Shown here: one piece after another, positions 52,421-60,209 of the stretch | Numbering within the stretch: position 1 is the stretch's first letter | Layout: the number at the start of each line of letters is the position of its first letter | Assembly: GCF_030209435.1 (NCBI RefSeq) | Contig: NZ_JARVRX010000020.1 | Location: 186,001-250,000 of the forward strand | Length of the DNA: 64,000 nt | Source: Mycolicibacterium sp. lyk4-40-TYG-92 | GTDB taxonomy: Bacteria; Actinomycetota; Actinomycetes; Mycobacteriales; Mycobacteriaceae | Direction: 5' to 3' | The notes under the pieces: model-generated | Database searches by the model: none | Told to the model about the DNA's origin: nothing | The model's input: only the letters and a program-made list of their open reading frames with translations | Made by a program: the position numbers and the translations under genes

Positions 52421-53452
52421 GTGAGCGAGTACGACGGGAACGCGCCCGACGCGAGCGGCCAGCGGCCCGACGAAAGCCGGGGCCAGCAGTACCAGCCCGA
52501 GCACAGCGGCATGTACGAGCTGGAGTTCCCCGCGCCGCAACTGTCCGCCGCCGACGGCCGCGGACCGGTGATGGTGCACGCCCTCGAAGGCTTCTCCGAT
52601 GCCGGCCACGCCATCCGGCTGGCCGCCGAGCACCTCAAGAACACCCTCGACACCGAACTGGTCGCGTCGTTCGCCATCGACGAACTGCTGGACTACCGGT
52701 CGCGCCGGCCGCTGATGACGTTCACCACCGATCACTTCACCAAGTACGACGATCCCGAGCTGAACCTCTATGCGCTGCACGACACGGCCGGGACGCCGTT
52801 CCTGCTGCTGGCCGGGATGGAGCCGGATCTGCGCTGGGAACGGTTCATCACGGCGGTGCGGCTGCTGTCCGAGCGGCTCGGGGTCCGGCAGGTCATCGGG
52901 CTGGGCGCCATCCCCATGGCGGTACCGCACACCCGCCCGGTCACCATGACAGCTCACGCCGGCAACAAGGAACTGATTGCCGACCACACGCCGTGGGTGG
53001 GCGAGGTGCAGGTCCCGGCCAGTGTGTCGAACCTGTTGGAGTACAGGCTGATTCAGCATGGTCACGAAGCCCTGGGCTTCACCGTGCATGTGCCGCACTA
53101 TCTGGCGCAGACCGCGTACCCGCCGGCCGCGGAGGCCCTGCTGGGCGAGGTCTCCCGAATCGCGTCGCTACAGATTCCGCTGCACGAGCTGTCCGAGGCC
53201 GGCGCCGAGGTATACACGAAGATCAGCGAGCAGGTGGAGGCCAGCGCCGAAGTCGCTCAAGTGGTCAGTGCCCTGGAACAACAGTACGATTCGTTCGTCG
53301 CTGCTCAGGAAAATCGGTCTTTGCTGGCACGTGACGAGGAACTACCCAGCGGCGACGAGCTCGGCGCACAGTTCGAGCAGTTCCTCGCCGAACAGTCCGG
53401 TGACGGATTCTCCGATCCCCAAGCCGGCGACGACGGCACTGTCGGCGACTGA
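52421..53452 (+). CDS. PAC2 family protein
   Basis: 343 residues. The PAC2 domain covers residues ~45-250: VMVHALEGFSDAGHAIRLAAEHLKNTLDTELVASFAIDELLDYRSRRPLMTF, then LLLLAGMEPDLRWERFITAVRLLSERLGVRQVIGLGAIPMAVPHTRPVTMTAHAGN. The C-terminal ~90 residues are helical and acidic. Related to proteasome-assembly-chaperone-like ATP-grasp-linked proteins; the structure of the equivalent Rv2714 is known but not its function. The start is GTG with AAGGAG upstream. It is followed by a hydrolase gene after 45 bp. Confidence 0.9.
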   Translation: MSEYDGNAPDASGQRPDESRGQQYQPEHSGMYELEFPAPQLSAADGRGPVMVHALEGFSDAGHAIRLAAEHLKNTLDTELVASFAIDELLDYRSRRPLMTFTTDHFTKYDDPELNLYALHDTAGTPFLLLAGMEPDLRWERFITAVRLLSERLGVRQVIGLGAIPMAVPHTRPVTMTAHAGNKELIADHTPWVGEVQVPASVSNLLEYRLIQHGHEALGFTVHVPHYLAQTAYPPAAEALLGEVSRIASLQIPLHELSEAGAEVYTKISEQVEASAEVAQVVSALEQQYDSFVAAQENRSLLARDEELPSGDELGAQFEQFLAEQSGDGFSDPQAGDDGTVGD

Positions 53453-53497
53453 CCACGCGGTCGGCTCCGCCGACAACGATGGGAAGGAGCTGGGACG

Positions 53498-54520
53498 ATG
53501 TCCAACGGGAAGCCCACCCTGCACTCGGTGCGCGATGTGACGCCGCGGCTGGAGTACCGCACCATCCACGGTTACCGGCGGGCCTACCGCGTGGCCGGCT
53601 CCGGGCCGGCGATCCTCCTGATCCACGGCATCGGCGACAACTCCACCACGTGGGAAACCGTGCAGACGCGCCTCGCCCAGCGGTTCACCGTCATCGCCCC
53701 GGACCTGCTCGGCCACGGCCAGTCCGACAAGCCACGCGCCGACTACTCGGTGGCTGCCTACGCCAACGGCATGCGTGACCTGCTCAGCGTGCTGGACATC
53801 GAACGGGTGACGGTCGTCGGCCATTCTCTGGGCGGTGGCGTCGCCATGCAGTTCGCCTACCAGTTCCCGCAATTGGTTGATCGGCTGGTATTGGTCGGTG
53901 CCGGCGGTGTCACCCGCGACGTGAACATCGCGCTGCGGCTCGCGGCGCTGCCGTTGGGCACCGAGGCGCTGGCACTGTTGCGAATCCCGTTGGTACTGCC
54001 GGCACTTCAGCTCGCCGGGCGCCTCGGCGGAGCGCTCCTCGGCTCGACGGGCCTGGGGCACGACCTGCCGAACATGCTGCGAATCCTCAACGACCTGCCC
54101 GAGCCCAAGGCCTCATCTGCCTTCGCCCGGACCCTGCGTGCGGTGGTCGACTGGCGTGGTCAGGTGGTCACGATGCTGGACCGATGTTATTTGACCGAAG
54201 CCATTCCGGTGCAATTGGTTTGGGGCACCCAGGATGCCGTCATCCCGGCCGCCCATGGAGAACTGGCACACGCCGCGATGCCGGGTTCGCGGCTCGAGTT
54301 CTTCGACAACTCTGGACACTTCCCATTTCACGACGACCCCGATCGATTCGTGAAGCTCATCGAGGAATTCATCGACACGACCGCGCCGTCGGTCTACGAC
54401 CGTGATGCCCTGCGCGGACTTCTGCAGGCCGGCGTGACAACGACGACGATGGACGCCTCGTTCGACATGAAAGCCGCGGTGTTTGACGCGCTGGAGACCG
54501 ACGAGCGCAGCGCGACCTAG
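53498..54520 (+). CDS. Alpha/beta fold hydrolase
   Basis: 340 residues. HGIGDNSTTWETV (oxyanion site), the nucleophile elbow VTVVGHSLGGGVAMQFA with serine, the acid in VWGTQDAVIPAAHG and the histidine in FFDNSGHFPFHDD form a complete triad. A helical lid lies between. The substrate is unknown; a lipid ester is plausible. AAGGAG lies 8 bases before the ATG. It is probably cotranscribed with the PAC2 gene. It equals Rv2715. Confidence 0.9.
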   Translation: MSNGKPTLHSVRDVTPRLEYRTIHGYRRAYRVAGSGPAILLIHGIGDNSTTWETVQTRLAQRFTVIAPDLLGHGQSDKPRADYSVAAYANGMRDLLSVLDIERVTVVGHSLGGGVAMQFAYQFPQLVDRLVLVGAGGVTRDVNIALRLAALPLGTEALALLRIPLVLPALQLAGRLGGALLGSTGLGHDLPNMLRILNDLPEPKASSAFARTLRAVVDWRGQVVTMLDRCYLTEAIPVQLVWGTQDAVIPAAHGELAHAAMPGSRLEFFDNSGHFPFHDDPDRFVKLIEEFIDTTAPSVYDRDALRGLLQAGVTTTTMDASFDMKAAVFDALETDERSAT

Positions 54521-54526
54521 TTGCCG

Positions 54527-54991
54527 TCAGCCCGACGACGTCACGCCGCGGTGCGCGCGCAGCGCCTCGATTTCGCGTTCGAAGTCCTCTGCTGACGAAA
54601 ACGAGCGGTATACCGAGGCGAACCGCAGGTAGGCGACCTCATCGAGGTCACGCAGAGGACCGAGGATCGCCAACCCGACCTCATGACTCGGCACCTCGGG
54701 AGATCCGGTGGCCCGCACCGCATCTTCGACCTTCTGTGCCAACTGGTTCAGGGCATCGTCGTCGACCTGCCGTCCCTGGCAGGCGCGCCGCACGCCCTTG
54801 ATCACCTTATCCCGGCTGAACGGTTCGGTGACGCCGCTGCGTTTGACCACCGCAACGACCGCGGTCTCGACTGTGGTGAAGCGCCGGCCGCACTCCGGGC
54901 ATGACCGGCGACGCCGAATCGCCTGCCCTTCATCAGCTTCTCGTGAATCGACCACACGCGAGTTCGGATGCCGGCAGAACGGACAGTGCAT
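54527..54991 (-). CDS. nrdR: Transcriptional repressor NrdR
   Basis: 154 residues, the standard length. The N-terminal zinc ribbon is [18 protein letters not shown]...[17 protein letters not shown]; the ATP-cone follows ([24 protein letters not shown] and on). NrdR senses ATP/dATP and represses ribonucleotide reductase genes. AAGGAG precedes the ATG at 54991. A short palindrome lies at 55019-55035 upstream. It equals Rv2718c. Confidence 0.96.
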   Translation of the reverse strand: MHCPFCRHPNSRVVDSREADEGQAIRRRRSCPECGRRFTTVETAVVAVVKRSGVTEPFSRDKVIKGVRRACQGRQVDDDALNQLAQKVEDAVRATGSPEVPSHEVGLAILGPLRDLDEVAYLRFASVYRSFSSAEDFEREIEALRAHRGVTSSG

Positions 54992-55018
54992 CACCGCTCC
55001 TTCGCCGCACCGACAATC

Positions 55019-55035
55019 GACCGTTTCGAACGGTC
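55019..55035 (-). promoter_or_regulatory. Palindrome in the nrdR leader or promoter
   Basis: GACCGTT-TCG-AACGGTC is a perfect 7-bp inverted repeat whose near edge is 27 bp upstream of the nrdR start. It is not an NrdR box as I know it and fits the SOS box poorly. Its role is unknown. Confidence 0.35.
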
Positions 55036-55102
55036 TCGAGCCTACCCGTGCCGCTCTGACGCGGCCGGGCGCCGTGCCGATCGAGGTGCGCACGGGCTGT
55101 CC

Positions 55103-55576
55103 TCAGCCGACCGGCGCGATCAGCGTCTGCCCCGCGTTCAGCGCCACCGACGGCAGCTTGTTCAGCTCCTTGATGCGGTCGACGACGGCGCCGACGGGCG
55201 CGTCGGGCGCCACGCGCCGGGCGACCTGCTGAATGGACTCCCCGGTCTGCACCCGGACCACCGCGAGCTGCGCGGGCACGGATGCCTCCGACGAGGTCGG
55301 CTGGACAGCTTCGCTGAACTGCGCCACCAGGCCCAGCCACACCGTGATCCCGGCCGCGACCAGGGCCAGCATCACCGTGGTCAATGGCGTGATCGGGCTG
55401 CGGCGGTGCGAGGCACGGGAGGTCAGTACGCCCGTACCCCGGTGACGGAAGGCCGCGCCCGAGGGACGCGAACCGGCCGGCCGTAACCGGGCCTGGCGGT
55501 GCCGATTCACGTCTCCACGCCGAGGCACGGTGCGGACGACGACGTCGGTCGGGTATTCGCGGGTGATGACGGTCAT
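55103..55576 (-). CDS. chiZ: ChiZ: SOS-linked LysM cell-wall/division protein
   Basis: 157 residues. A basic, Arg-rich cytoplasmic N terminus (~65 residues) precedes one membrane segment (residues ~70-92) and an extracytoplasmic LysM domain (VVRVQTGESIQQVARRVAPDAPVGAVVDRIKELNKLPSVALNAGQTLIAPVG). The M. tuberculosis equivalent Rv2719c (ChiZ) is induced by DNA damage, affects division and interacts with FtsI/FtsQ. AGAGGA precedes the ATG. It is divergent from lexA with SOS-like sites between them. Confidence 0.92.
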   Translation of the reverse strand: MTVITREYPTDVVVRTVPRRGDVNRHRQARLRPAGSRPSGAAFRHRGTGVLTSRASHRRSPITPLTTVMLALVAAGITVWLGLVAQFSEAVQPTSSEASVPAQLAVVRVQTGESIQQVARRVAPDAPVGAVVDRIKELNKLPSVALNAGQTLIAPVG

Positions 55577-55626
55577 GTCGGTTCCTCTCAGGAGTTCGTA
55601 CATAGGTTCGATCGCTCTTGTGTTCG

Positions 55627-55668
55627 ACTATATCGCCCAAATGTTCGAACGGTAGAACATGTGATCGA
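55627..55668 (-). promoter_or_regulatory. chiZ promoter region with SOS-like site
   Basis: TATAGT on the minus strand (55627-55632) is a good -10, about 50 bp before the chiZ ATG. Upstream, TCGATC-ACAT-GTTCTA (55653-55668, minus strand) matches the mycobacterial SOS box TCGAAC-N4-GTTCGA at 10 of 12 positions. Other partial TTCGAA elements lie near. Confidence 0.5.
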
Positions 55669-55778
55669 ACTGTTGCGAACGATACGACCACCCACCGACA
55701 AGTTCTGTTCCCCGACTCAGCCACCCCTTTCACGCCGTCACAACCGGATCCGTCCGCGACACGCCGACCCGACCGATC

Positions 55779-55819
55779 TCGAACACATGTTTGATCAAAC
55801 GCGTGCACTGGGCTAGATT
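55779..55819 (+). promoter_or_regulatory. LexA (SOS) box and leaderless promoter of lexA
   Basis: TCGAAC-ACAT-GTTTGA (55779-55794) matches the SOS box at 11 of 12 positions. TTGATC (55791-55796), 17 bp, then TAGATT (55814-55819) form the promoter, so LexA would cover the -35. The -10 ends 7 nt before the ATG at 55827 and no ribosome site is present, suggesting a leaderless mRNA. Confidence 0.85.
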
Positions 55820-55826
55820 CGTCTGT

Positions 55827-56516
55827 ATGAGCGACAGCACCGAAACCCCGGACGCCCAGCCAGGCGGACGGTCCAGCAGCCTCACCGAGCGACAGCGGAC
55901 CATCCTCGACGTCATCCGCGCCTCGGTCACCACGCGCGGTTATCCGCCCAGCATCCGCGAGATCGGCGACGCCGTCGGCCTCACCTCGACGTCGTCGGTG
56001 GCCCACCAGCTGCGCACGCTGGAGAAGAAGGGCTACCTGCGCCGCGACCCGAACCGCCCGCGTGCCGTGGACGTCCGTGGCACGGACGAATCGACCGGCG
56101 CCACCATCACCACCGATGTCGCAGGCTCGGACGCACTGCCCGAACCGACCTTCGTCCCGGTGCTGGGCCGCATCGCCGCCGGTGGACCGATCCTGGCCGA
56201 AGAGGCCGTCGAAGACGTCTTCCCGCTCCCCCGCGAACTCGTGGGCGAGGGCTCGTTGTTCCTGCTGAAGGTGGTCGGCGAGTCGATGATCGACGCCGCG
56301 ATCTGCGACGGCGACTGGGTCGTCGTGCGGCAGCAGAACGTGGCCGACAACGGGGACATCGTCGCGGCGATGATCGACGGCGAGGCCACGGTCAAGACCT
56401 TCAAACGAACCAAGGGCCAGGTGTGGCTGATGCCGCACAACCCGGCGTTCGATCCGATCCCGGGCAACGACGCGGTCGTCCTCGGCAAGGTCGTGACCGT
56501 CATCCGCAAGATCTGA
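55827..56516 (+). CDS. lexA: SOS repressor LexA
   Basis: 229 residues. The winged helix-turn-helix (residues ~20-80: [50 protein letters not shown]) binds SOS boxes. The peptidase domain has the self-cleavage site Ala118-Gly119 (RIAAGGP) and the catalytic pair Ser153 (VGESMID) and Lys190 (ATVKTFKR). RecA-stimulated self-cleavage derepresses the SOS genes. The ATG at 55827 is set by the -10 just upstream. It equals Rv2720. Confidence 0.97.
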   Translation: MSDSTETPDAQPGGRSSSLTERQRTILDVIRASVTTRGYPPSIREIGDAVGLTSTSSVAHQLRTLEKKGYLRRDPNRPRAVDVRGTDESTGATITTDVAGSDALPEPTFVPVLGRIAAGGPILAEEAVEDVFPLPRELVGEGSLFLLKVVGESMIDAAICDGDWVVVRQQNVADNGDIVAAMIDGEATVKTFKRTKGQVWLMPHNPAFDPIPGNDAVVLGKVVTVIRKI

Positions 56517-56534
56517 GAGCCGCCGGACTTACAG

Positions 56535-56568
56535 ATGAGCCCCGCTGCAGTCGCTCGCAGCGGGGCTC
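56535..56568. terminator. Bidirectional terminator-like hairpin after lexA
   Basis: Perfect 13-bp arms (56535-56547 and 56556-56568, TGAGCCCCGCTGC and complement) with an 8-nt loop lie between the convergent lexA and LGFP-protein genes. Confidence 0.75.
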
Positions 56569-56582
56569 AGTCATGACTCCGG

Positions 56583-58775
56583 TCAGCCGCGGATGAAACC
56601 GTTGGTGACCGCGAATTCCTCACTGGCAAACCAGATTTGGACGGGCGCTTCGTCGTATCCGGGAGCTCCCGGCACCCAGTACAGCCCCGACTCGGTATTG
56701 GCCTTGATGCCGTAGCCCTCGGGTGGCTCCGCCCCGGTCGCGACGCGGAACGACATCTGCGCGGTCTCGGGCTCCTCGGCCCCCAGCGCATGGTGCCGGC
56801 CGCTGGCCGGACCGGCCGCCGCGGTGTCCTCCGCGGGCGTCGCGATCACCGGCGGCTCGTCCGCGGGTTCTGCTACCGCCTCGGCCGCCTCGGCCTCGGC
56901 GATCTGCGCCTCCGGCTCCGGCTCCGGGGCATGCTCCTCAGCGGCCGGGGCGTCGGGCTCCCGGTGCCGCAGACCGGCGAAACCGGCCAACCCGGCCGCG
57001 GTCAGGCCCGCCGCCGCACCACCACGACGCAGGGCGTCGGGAAGTTGCACCGATGTCGTCGGCTCGTCGGCAGCTTCGTCATGGTCCGACTCCGGCTCGG
57101 TGGGCTCGGCAGCGTCCACAGGCTGGGCCTCGACTTCGGCCTGCGCCTCGGACTCGTCCGCAACGGGCTCGTCCTCGTCCGCGGACCGTTCGGTCGCAGG
57201 CTGTTCGGCCGCGAAATCGGGGTACACCGTCGGGGCGGTGTCGATGACGTCCGGATTGCTCTGGAACGCGGGACCGCCATGCAGTCCGTGCGGGTCGTCG
57301 TACTGATGGTCGTCGGCCACGAACTCGTCGCCGTACTCACTGTCGACGCCGCCGTCCGCGTACTGCGGGTCGCCGTACTCCCCGTCGCCGAACTCGTGGT
57401 CGTCGTAGTCGTATGCGGCCTGCTCCTCGACGGCGTCCTGGTCGGCGTGCCGCCGGCGCCGCAGCAGCGTCGCGATCACGATGCCGACCACGACCAGCAG
57501 CAGCGGGATGATCGCCAGCAACCACCACCAGTGGAACTGGTACCACTTGCCGGACTCGTCGGACTCTGAGGGCACCCCACCCGGCAGATCGACGCTGGGC
57601 ACCTGCAGACCGCCCAACTGCGACGCCAGCTCTGCCGGCTCGGTGCTGAACGCACGGCTGGACTTGTTCCACGAGATCGAACCGCCCGTGAACTTCTGGC
57701 TGACGACGTCGCCGTCGACCGTCTGGTCGGCGGTCGGTGCGCCGAGCTTGCCGGTGGCGCCGCCGAGTTTGTCCCACGCCGCGTTCATCGCGCCGCGGAC
57801 GACGAATGCGCCGTGCTCGGGGGTCCAGAAGATCGCCGGGTTGTCGGCGGCGGCGAAGGTGGCGATCCGGCTCTTCGGCGAGATGCCGCCGTCGGTCTCG
57901 TTGCTCGCCGGGAATCCGAGATCACCCTGGGGTCCACCGGCCGCGCGGTACTTGGCCAGTACGTCGCCGGTGATCGCGTGCGCGCCGGTCGCCGGCGAAT
58001 AGAAGATGGTGCCGCCGGCGAAGTTCTGAGCCACGCCGTCGCCGACCTTGTACTGGGCGCCCTGCTCGTCCCCGAGGGTGCCCTGCGGCCCACCGGCCGC
58101 CCGTCGCGCCGCGGCGATGGCCGTCGTCGCGTCGCCCGGCACGTCCAGCCCGGTCAGCTGGCCGGCCAGATCGGCGGGTGTGGTGGTGAATGCCTTGGTC
58201 TTGGCGTTCCAGCTCACCTCCCCGCCGGTGAAGGGCTGGGTGACGACGTCGCCTTTCCAGGACTCGTCGGCCGTCGGTACGCCGAGGGTGCCCGCCGACC
58301 CACCGAGCTTGTCCCACGCGGCGTTGATGGCCCCGCGGACGACCCAGGCGCCGTTGTCGGGCGTCCAGAAGATGACCGGCTTGTCGGCCGCGCTGAACGT
58401 GCTGTTCCGGCTGTCGGTGGCCTTGCCCGCGCCTTCGTCGATGGTCGGGAAGCCGAGATCGCTATCTGCGGCGCCGCCCAGCGCCTGGTACTTGTCGAGG
58501 ATCGCGCCGTAAATCAGATGGGCGCCGGTGCTCTCGCTGAAATAGATCTTCCCGCCCGCGAAGTTCTGCGCAAAGCCGGCGCCGACCTGGTAGACGTCAC
58601 CGTCCTTGGCGCCCAGCTCACCCGTGTCACCGCCCGCGGCATCCCACGTGTGGGATATCGCCGCGTCGGCGTCGCTTTCCGGTGTCGCGTATGCCGTCGG
58701 AGCCATGAGCAATGCCACCGCGACAGAAAGGGCCCCGACAACAGCCCATCCGCCACGGGTTCGCAGCCCGGTCAT
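56583..58775 (-). CDS. LGFP-repeat membrane protein with C-terminal sunset-like domain
   Basis: 730 residues. A signal peptide (residues ~1-32, ending AYATP) is followed by four or more LGFP-type repeats (DLGFPTIDE, TLGVPTADES, DLGFPASNE, KLGAPTADQT), which are linked to mycolyl-arabinogalactan wall binding. One membrane segment lies near residue 410 (HWWWLLAIIPLLLVVVGIVIATLL). The cytoplasmic part is acidic and low-complexity. The last ~45 residues (GYGIKANTESGLYWVPGAPGYDEAPVQIWFASEEFA) resemble the sunset domain. GGGAGGA precedes the ATG. It equals Rv2721c. It may bridge wall and cytoplasm; function unknown. Confidence 0.88.
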   Translation of the reverse strand: MTGLRTRGGWAVVGALSVAVALLMAPTAYATPESDADAAISHTWDAAGGDTGELGAKDGDVYQVGAGFAQNFAGGKIYFSESTGAHLIYGAILDKYQALGGAADSDLGFPTIDEGAGKATDSRNSTFSAADKPVIFWTPDNGAWVVRGAINAAWDKLGGSAGTLGVPTADESWKGDVVTQPFTGGEVSWNAKTKAFTTTPADLAGQLTGLDVPGDATTAIAAARRAAGGPQGTLGDEQGAQYKVGDGVAQNFAGGTIFYSPATGAHAITGDVLAKYRAAGGPQGDLGFPASNETDGGISPKSRIATFAAADNPAIFWTPEHGAFVVRGAMNAAWDKLGGATGKLGAPTADQTVDGDVVSQKFTGGSISWNKSSRAFSTEPAELASQLGGLQVPSVDLPGGVPSESDESGKWYQFHWWWLLAIIPLLLVVVGIVIATLLRRRRHADQDAVEEQAAYDYDDHEFGDGEYGDPQYADGGVDSEYGDEFVADDHQYDDPHGLHGGPAFQSNPDVIDTAPTVYPDFAAEQPATERSADEDEPVADESEAQAEVEAQPVDAAEPTEPESDHDEAADEPTTSVQLPDALRRGGAAAGLTAAGLAGFAGLRHREPDAPAAEEHAPEPEPEAQIAEAEAAEAVAEPADEPPVIATPAEDTAAAGPASGRHHALGAEEPETAQMSFRVATGAEPPEGYGIKANTESGLYWVPGAPGYDEAPVQIWFASEEFAVTNGFIRG

Positions 58776-58949
58776 CGAATTCCTCCCGCGGTCGGCAAAA
58801 CTCCGGATACAAATTCCGTCAGACAAACTCTCTTGATTGAGAGATTCTGTCAACTTTGCTTCAGTTCATGCCCATAGTGCGGGATATCGGGCGGTGACGC
58901 ACCAGTGTGTCGCGGTTCGATATGCGAATAAAATTCGCGCGACAATTAG

Positions 58950-60107
58950 TTAAACGCCCAATCCACGGCCGATGATCTCCTTCATGATCTCGGTGGTCCC
59001 GCCGTAGATGGTCTGGATCCGCGAGTCCAGGAATGCCCGCGCAATGGGATATTCGCGCATATAGCCATAGCCACCGTGCAGCTGCAGGCACCTGTCGACC
59101 AGACGGACCTGCGCCTCTGTCGAATACCATTTGGCCATCGCCGCCTGGTCGATTGTGAGCTTCCGATCGAGATGCAGGCGAATGAACTCATCGACCATGA
59201 TTCGCACCGCCGTGGCCTCGGTCGCGAGTTCTGCCAACACGAATCGGCTGTTCTGGAAGCTGCCGATCGGCTTGCCGAACGCTTTACGCTCCTTGGCGTA
59301 TTGCAATGTCGATTCCAGCACGGCCTCCATCGCGGCGGCTGCCATCACGGCGATGGAAATGCGCTCCTGAGGCAGGTTCTGCATCAGATAGACGAATCCC
59401 ATGCCCTCGACGCCCAGCAGGTTCTCGGCCGGAACTCGGACGTCGGTGAACGACAATTCCGCGGTGTCCTGCGCATCGAGGCCGATTTTGTCCAGATGAC
59501 GTCCGCGTTCGAAACCCGCCATACCGCGCTCGACCACCAAGAGGCTGAAGCCCTGCGCGCCCTTGTCCGGGTCGGTCTGCGCGACGACGATCACCAGGTC
59601 GGCGTGAATACCGTTGGTGATGAACGTCTTCGAGCCGTTCAGCACGTAGTGGTCGCCGTCTTTGACCGCGCGCGTCTTGATGCCCTGCAGGTCGCTGCCG
59701 GTGCCCGGTTCGGTCATCGCGATGGCACAGATCAGTTCGCCGCTGCAGAACCCGGGCAGCCAGCGCTGCTTCTGCTCGTCGTTGGTCAGCTCCAGCAGAT
59801 ACGGCGCGATGACGTCGTTCTGCAGCGTGAAGCCCAGACCGCTGTGCCGTCCCGCCGCGGTCTCCTCGCTGACGATGACGTTGTAGCGGAAGTCCGGGTT
59901 CCCGCCGCCGCCGTACTCCTCCGGCACGGCCATACCGAGAAAGCCCTGCTTACCCGCCTCGCGCCAGACCTCGCGGTCGACGATCTTGGCTTTCTCCCAT
60001 TCCTCGCGGTAGGGCTCGGCGTGCCGATCGAGAAACGCGCGGTACGACTCCCGGAACAGTTCATGCTCGGGTTCGAACAACGTGCGGTCGTACTTGATGA
60101 CGCCCAT
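58950..60107 (-). CDS. fadE20: Acyl-CoA dehydrogenase FadE20, LCAD-like
   Basis: 385 residues. It has the acyl-CoA dehydrogenase layout: CAIAMTEPGTGSDLQGIKTRA (flavin/substrate), LNGSKTFITNGIHADLVIVVAQTD, and a C-terminal helical domain ending CLQLHGGYGYMREYPIARAFLDSRIQTIYGGTTEIMKEIIGRGLGV. The YGGT end and the glutamate in AAAMEAVLEST follow the long-chain enzyme (LCAD/IVD) type, where the base lies earlier in the chain. It dehydrogenates acyl-CoA at the alpha-beta bond. GGAGG precedes the ATG, and a 24-bp palindrome lies just upstream. It equals Rv2724c. Confidence 0.94.
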   Translation of the reverse strand: MGVIKYDRTLFEPEHELFRESYRAFLDRHAEPYREEWEKAKIVDREVWREAGKQGFLGMAVPEEYGGGGNPDFRYNVIVSEETAAGRHSGLGFTLQNDVIAPYLLELTNDEQKQRWLPGFCSGELICAIAMTEPGTGSDLQGIKTRAVKDGDHYVLNGSKTFITNGIHADLVIVVAQTDPDKGAQGFSLLVVERGMAGFERGRHLDKIGLDAQDTAELSFTDVRVPAENLLGVEGMGFVYLMQNLPQERISIAVMAAAAMEAVLESTLQYAKERKAFGKPIGSFQNSRFVLAELATEATAVRIMVDEFIRLHLDRKLTIDQAAMAKWYSTEAQVRLVDRCLQLHGGYGYMREYPIARAFLDSRIQTIYGGTTEIMKEIIGRGLGV

Positions 60108-60124
60108 GTGAGACCTCCGGTACT

Positions 60125-60148
60125 GGATAAGTTTGCAACAACTTATCC
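60125..60148 (-). promoter_or_regulatory. Candidate operator upstream of fadE20
   Basis: GGATAAGTT (60125-60133), a 6-bp spacer TGCAAC, then AACTTATCC (60140-60148) is a perfect 9-bp inverted repeat, ending 17 bp before the ATG and directly before the ribosome site. Its size and place fit a TetR-family repressor site. No regulator gene is adjacent. Confidence 0.6.
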
Positions 60149-60209
60149 CAACCGGGCGGTTGGTTGTGAGCGGGCCCACACCCCGCGCGTCGCCGGGCGG
60201 GCGGCGCGG

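Noticed and set aside
58828-58853. TTGACA (minus strand) and a small CTCTC/GAGAG repeat upstream of the LGFP gene
   Set aside because: The -35-like hexamer has no acceptable -10 at 16-18 bp, so I did not call a promoter.
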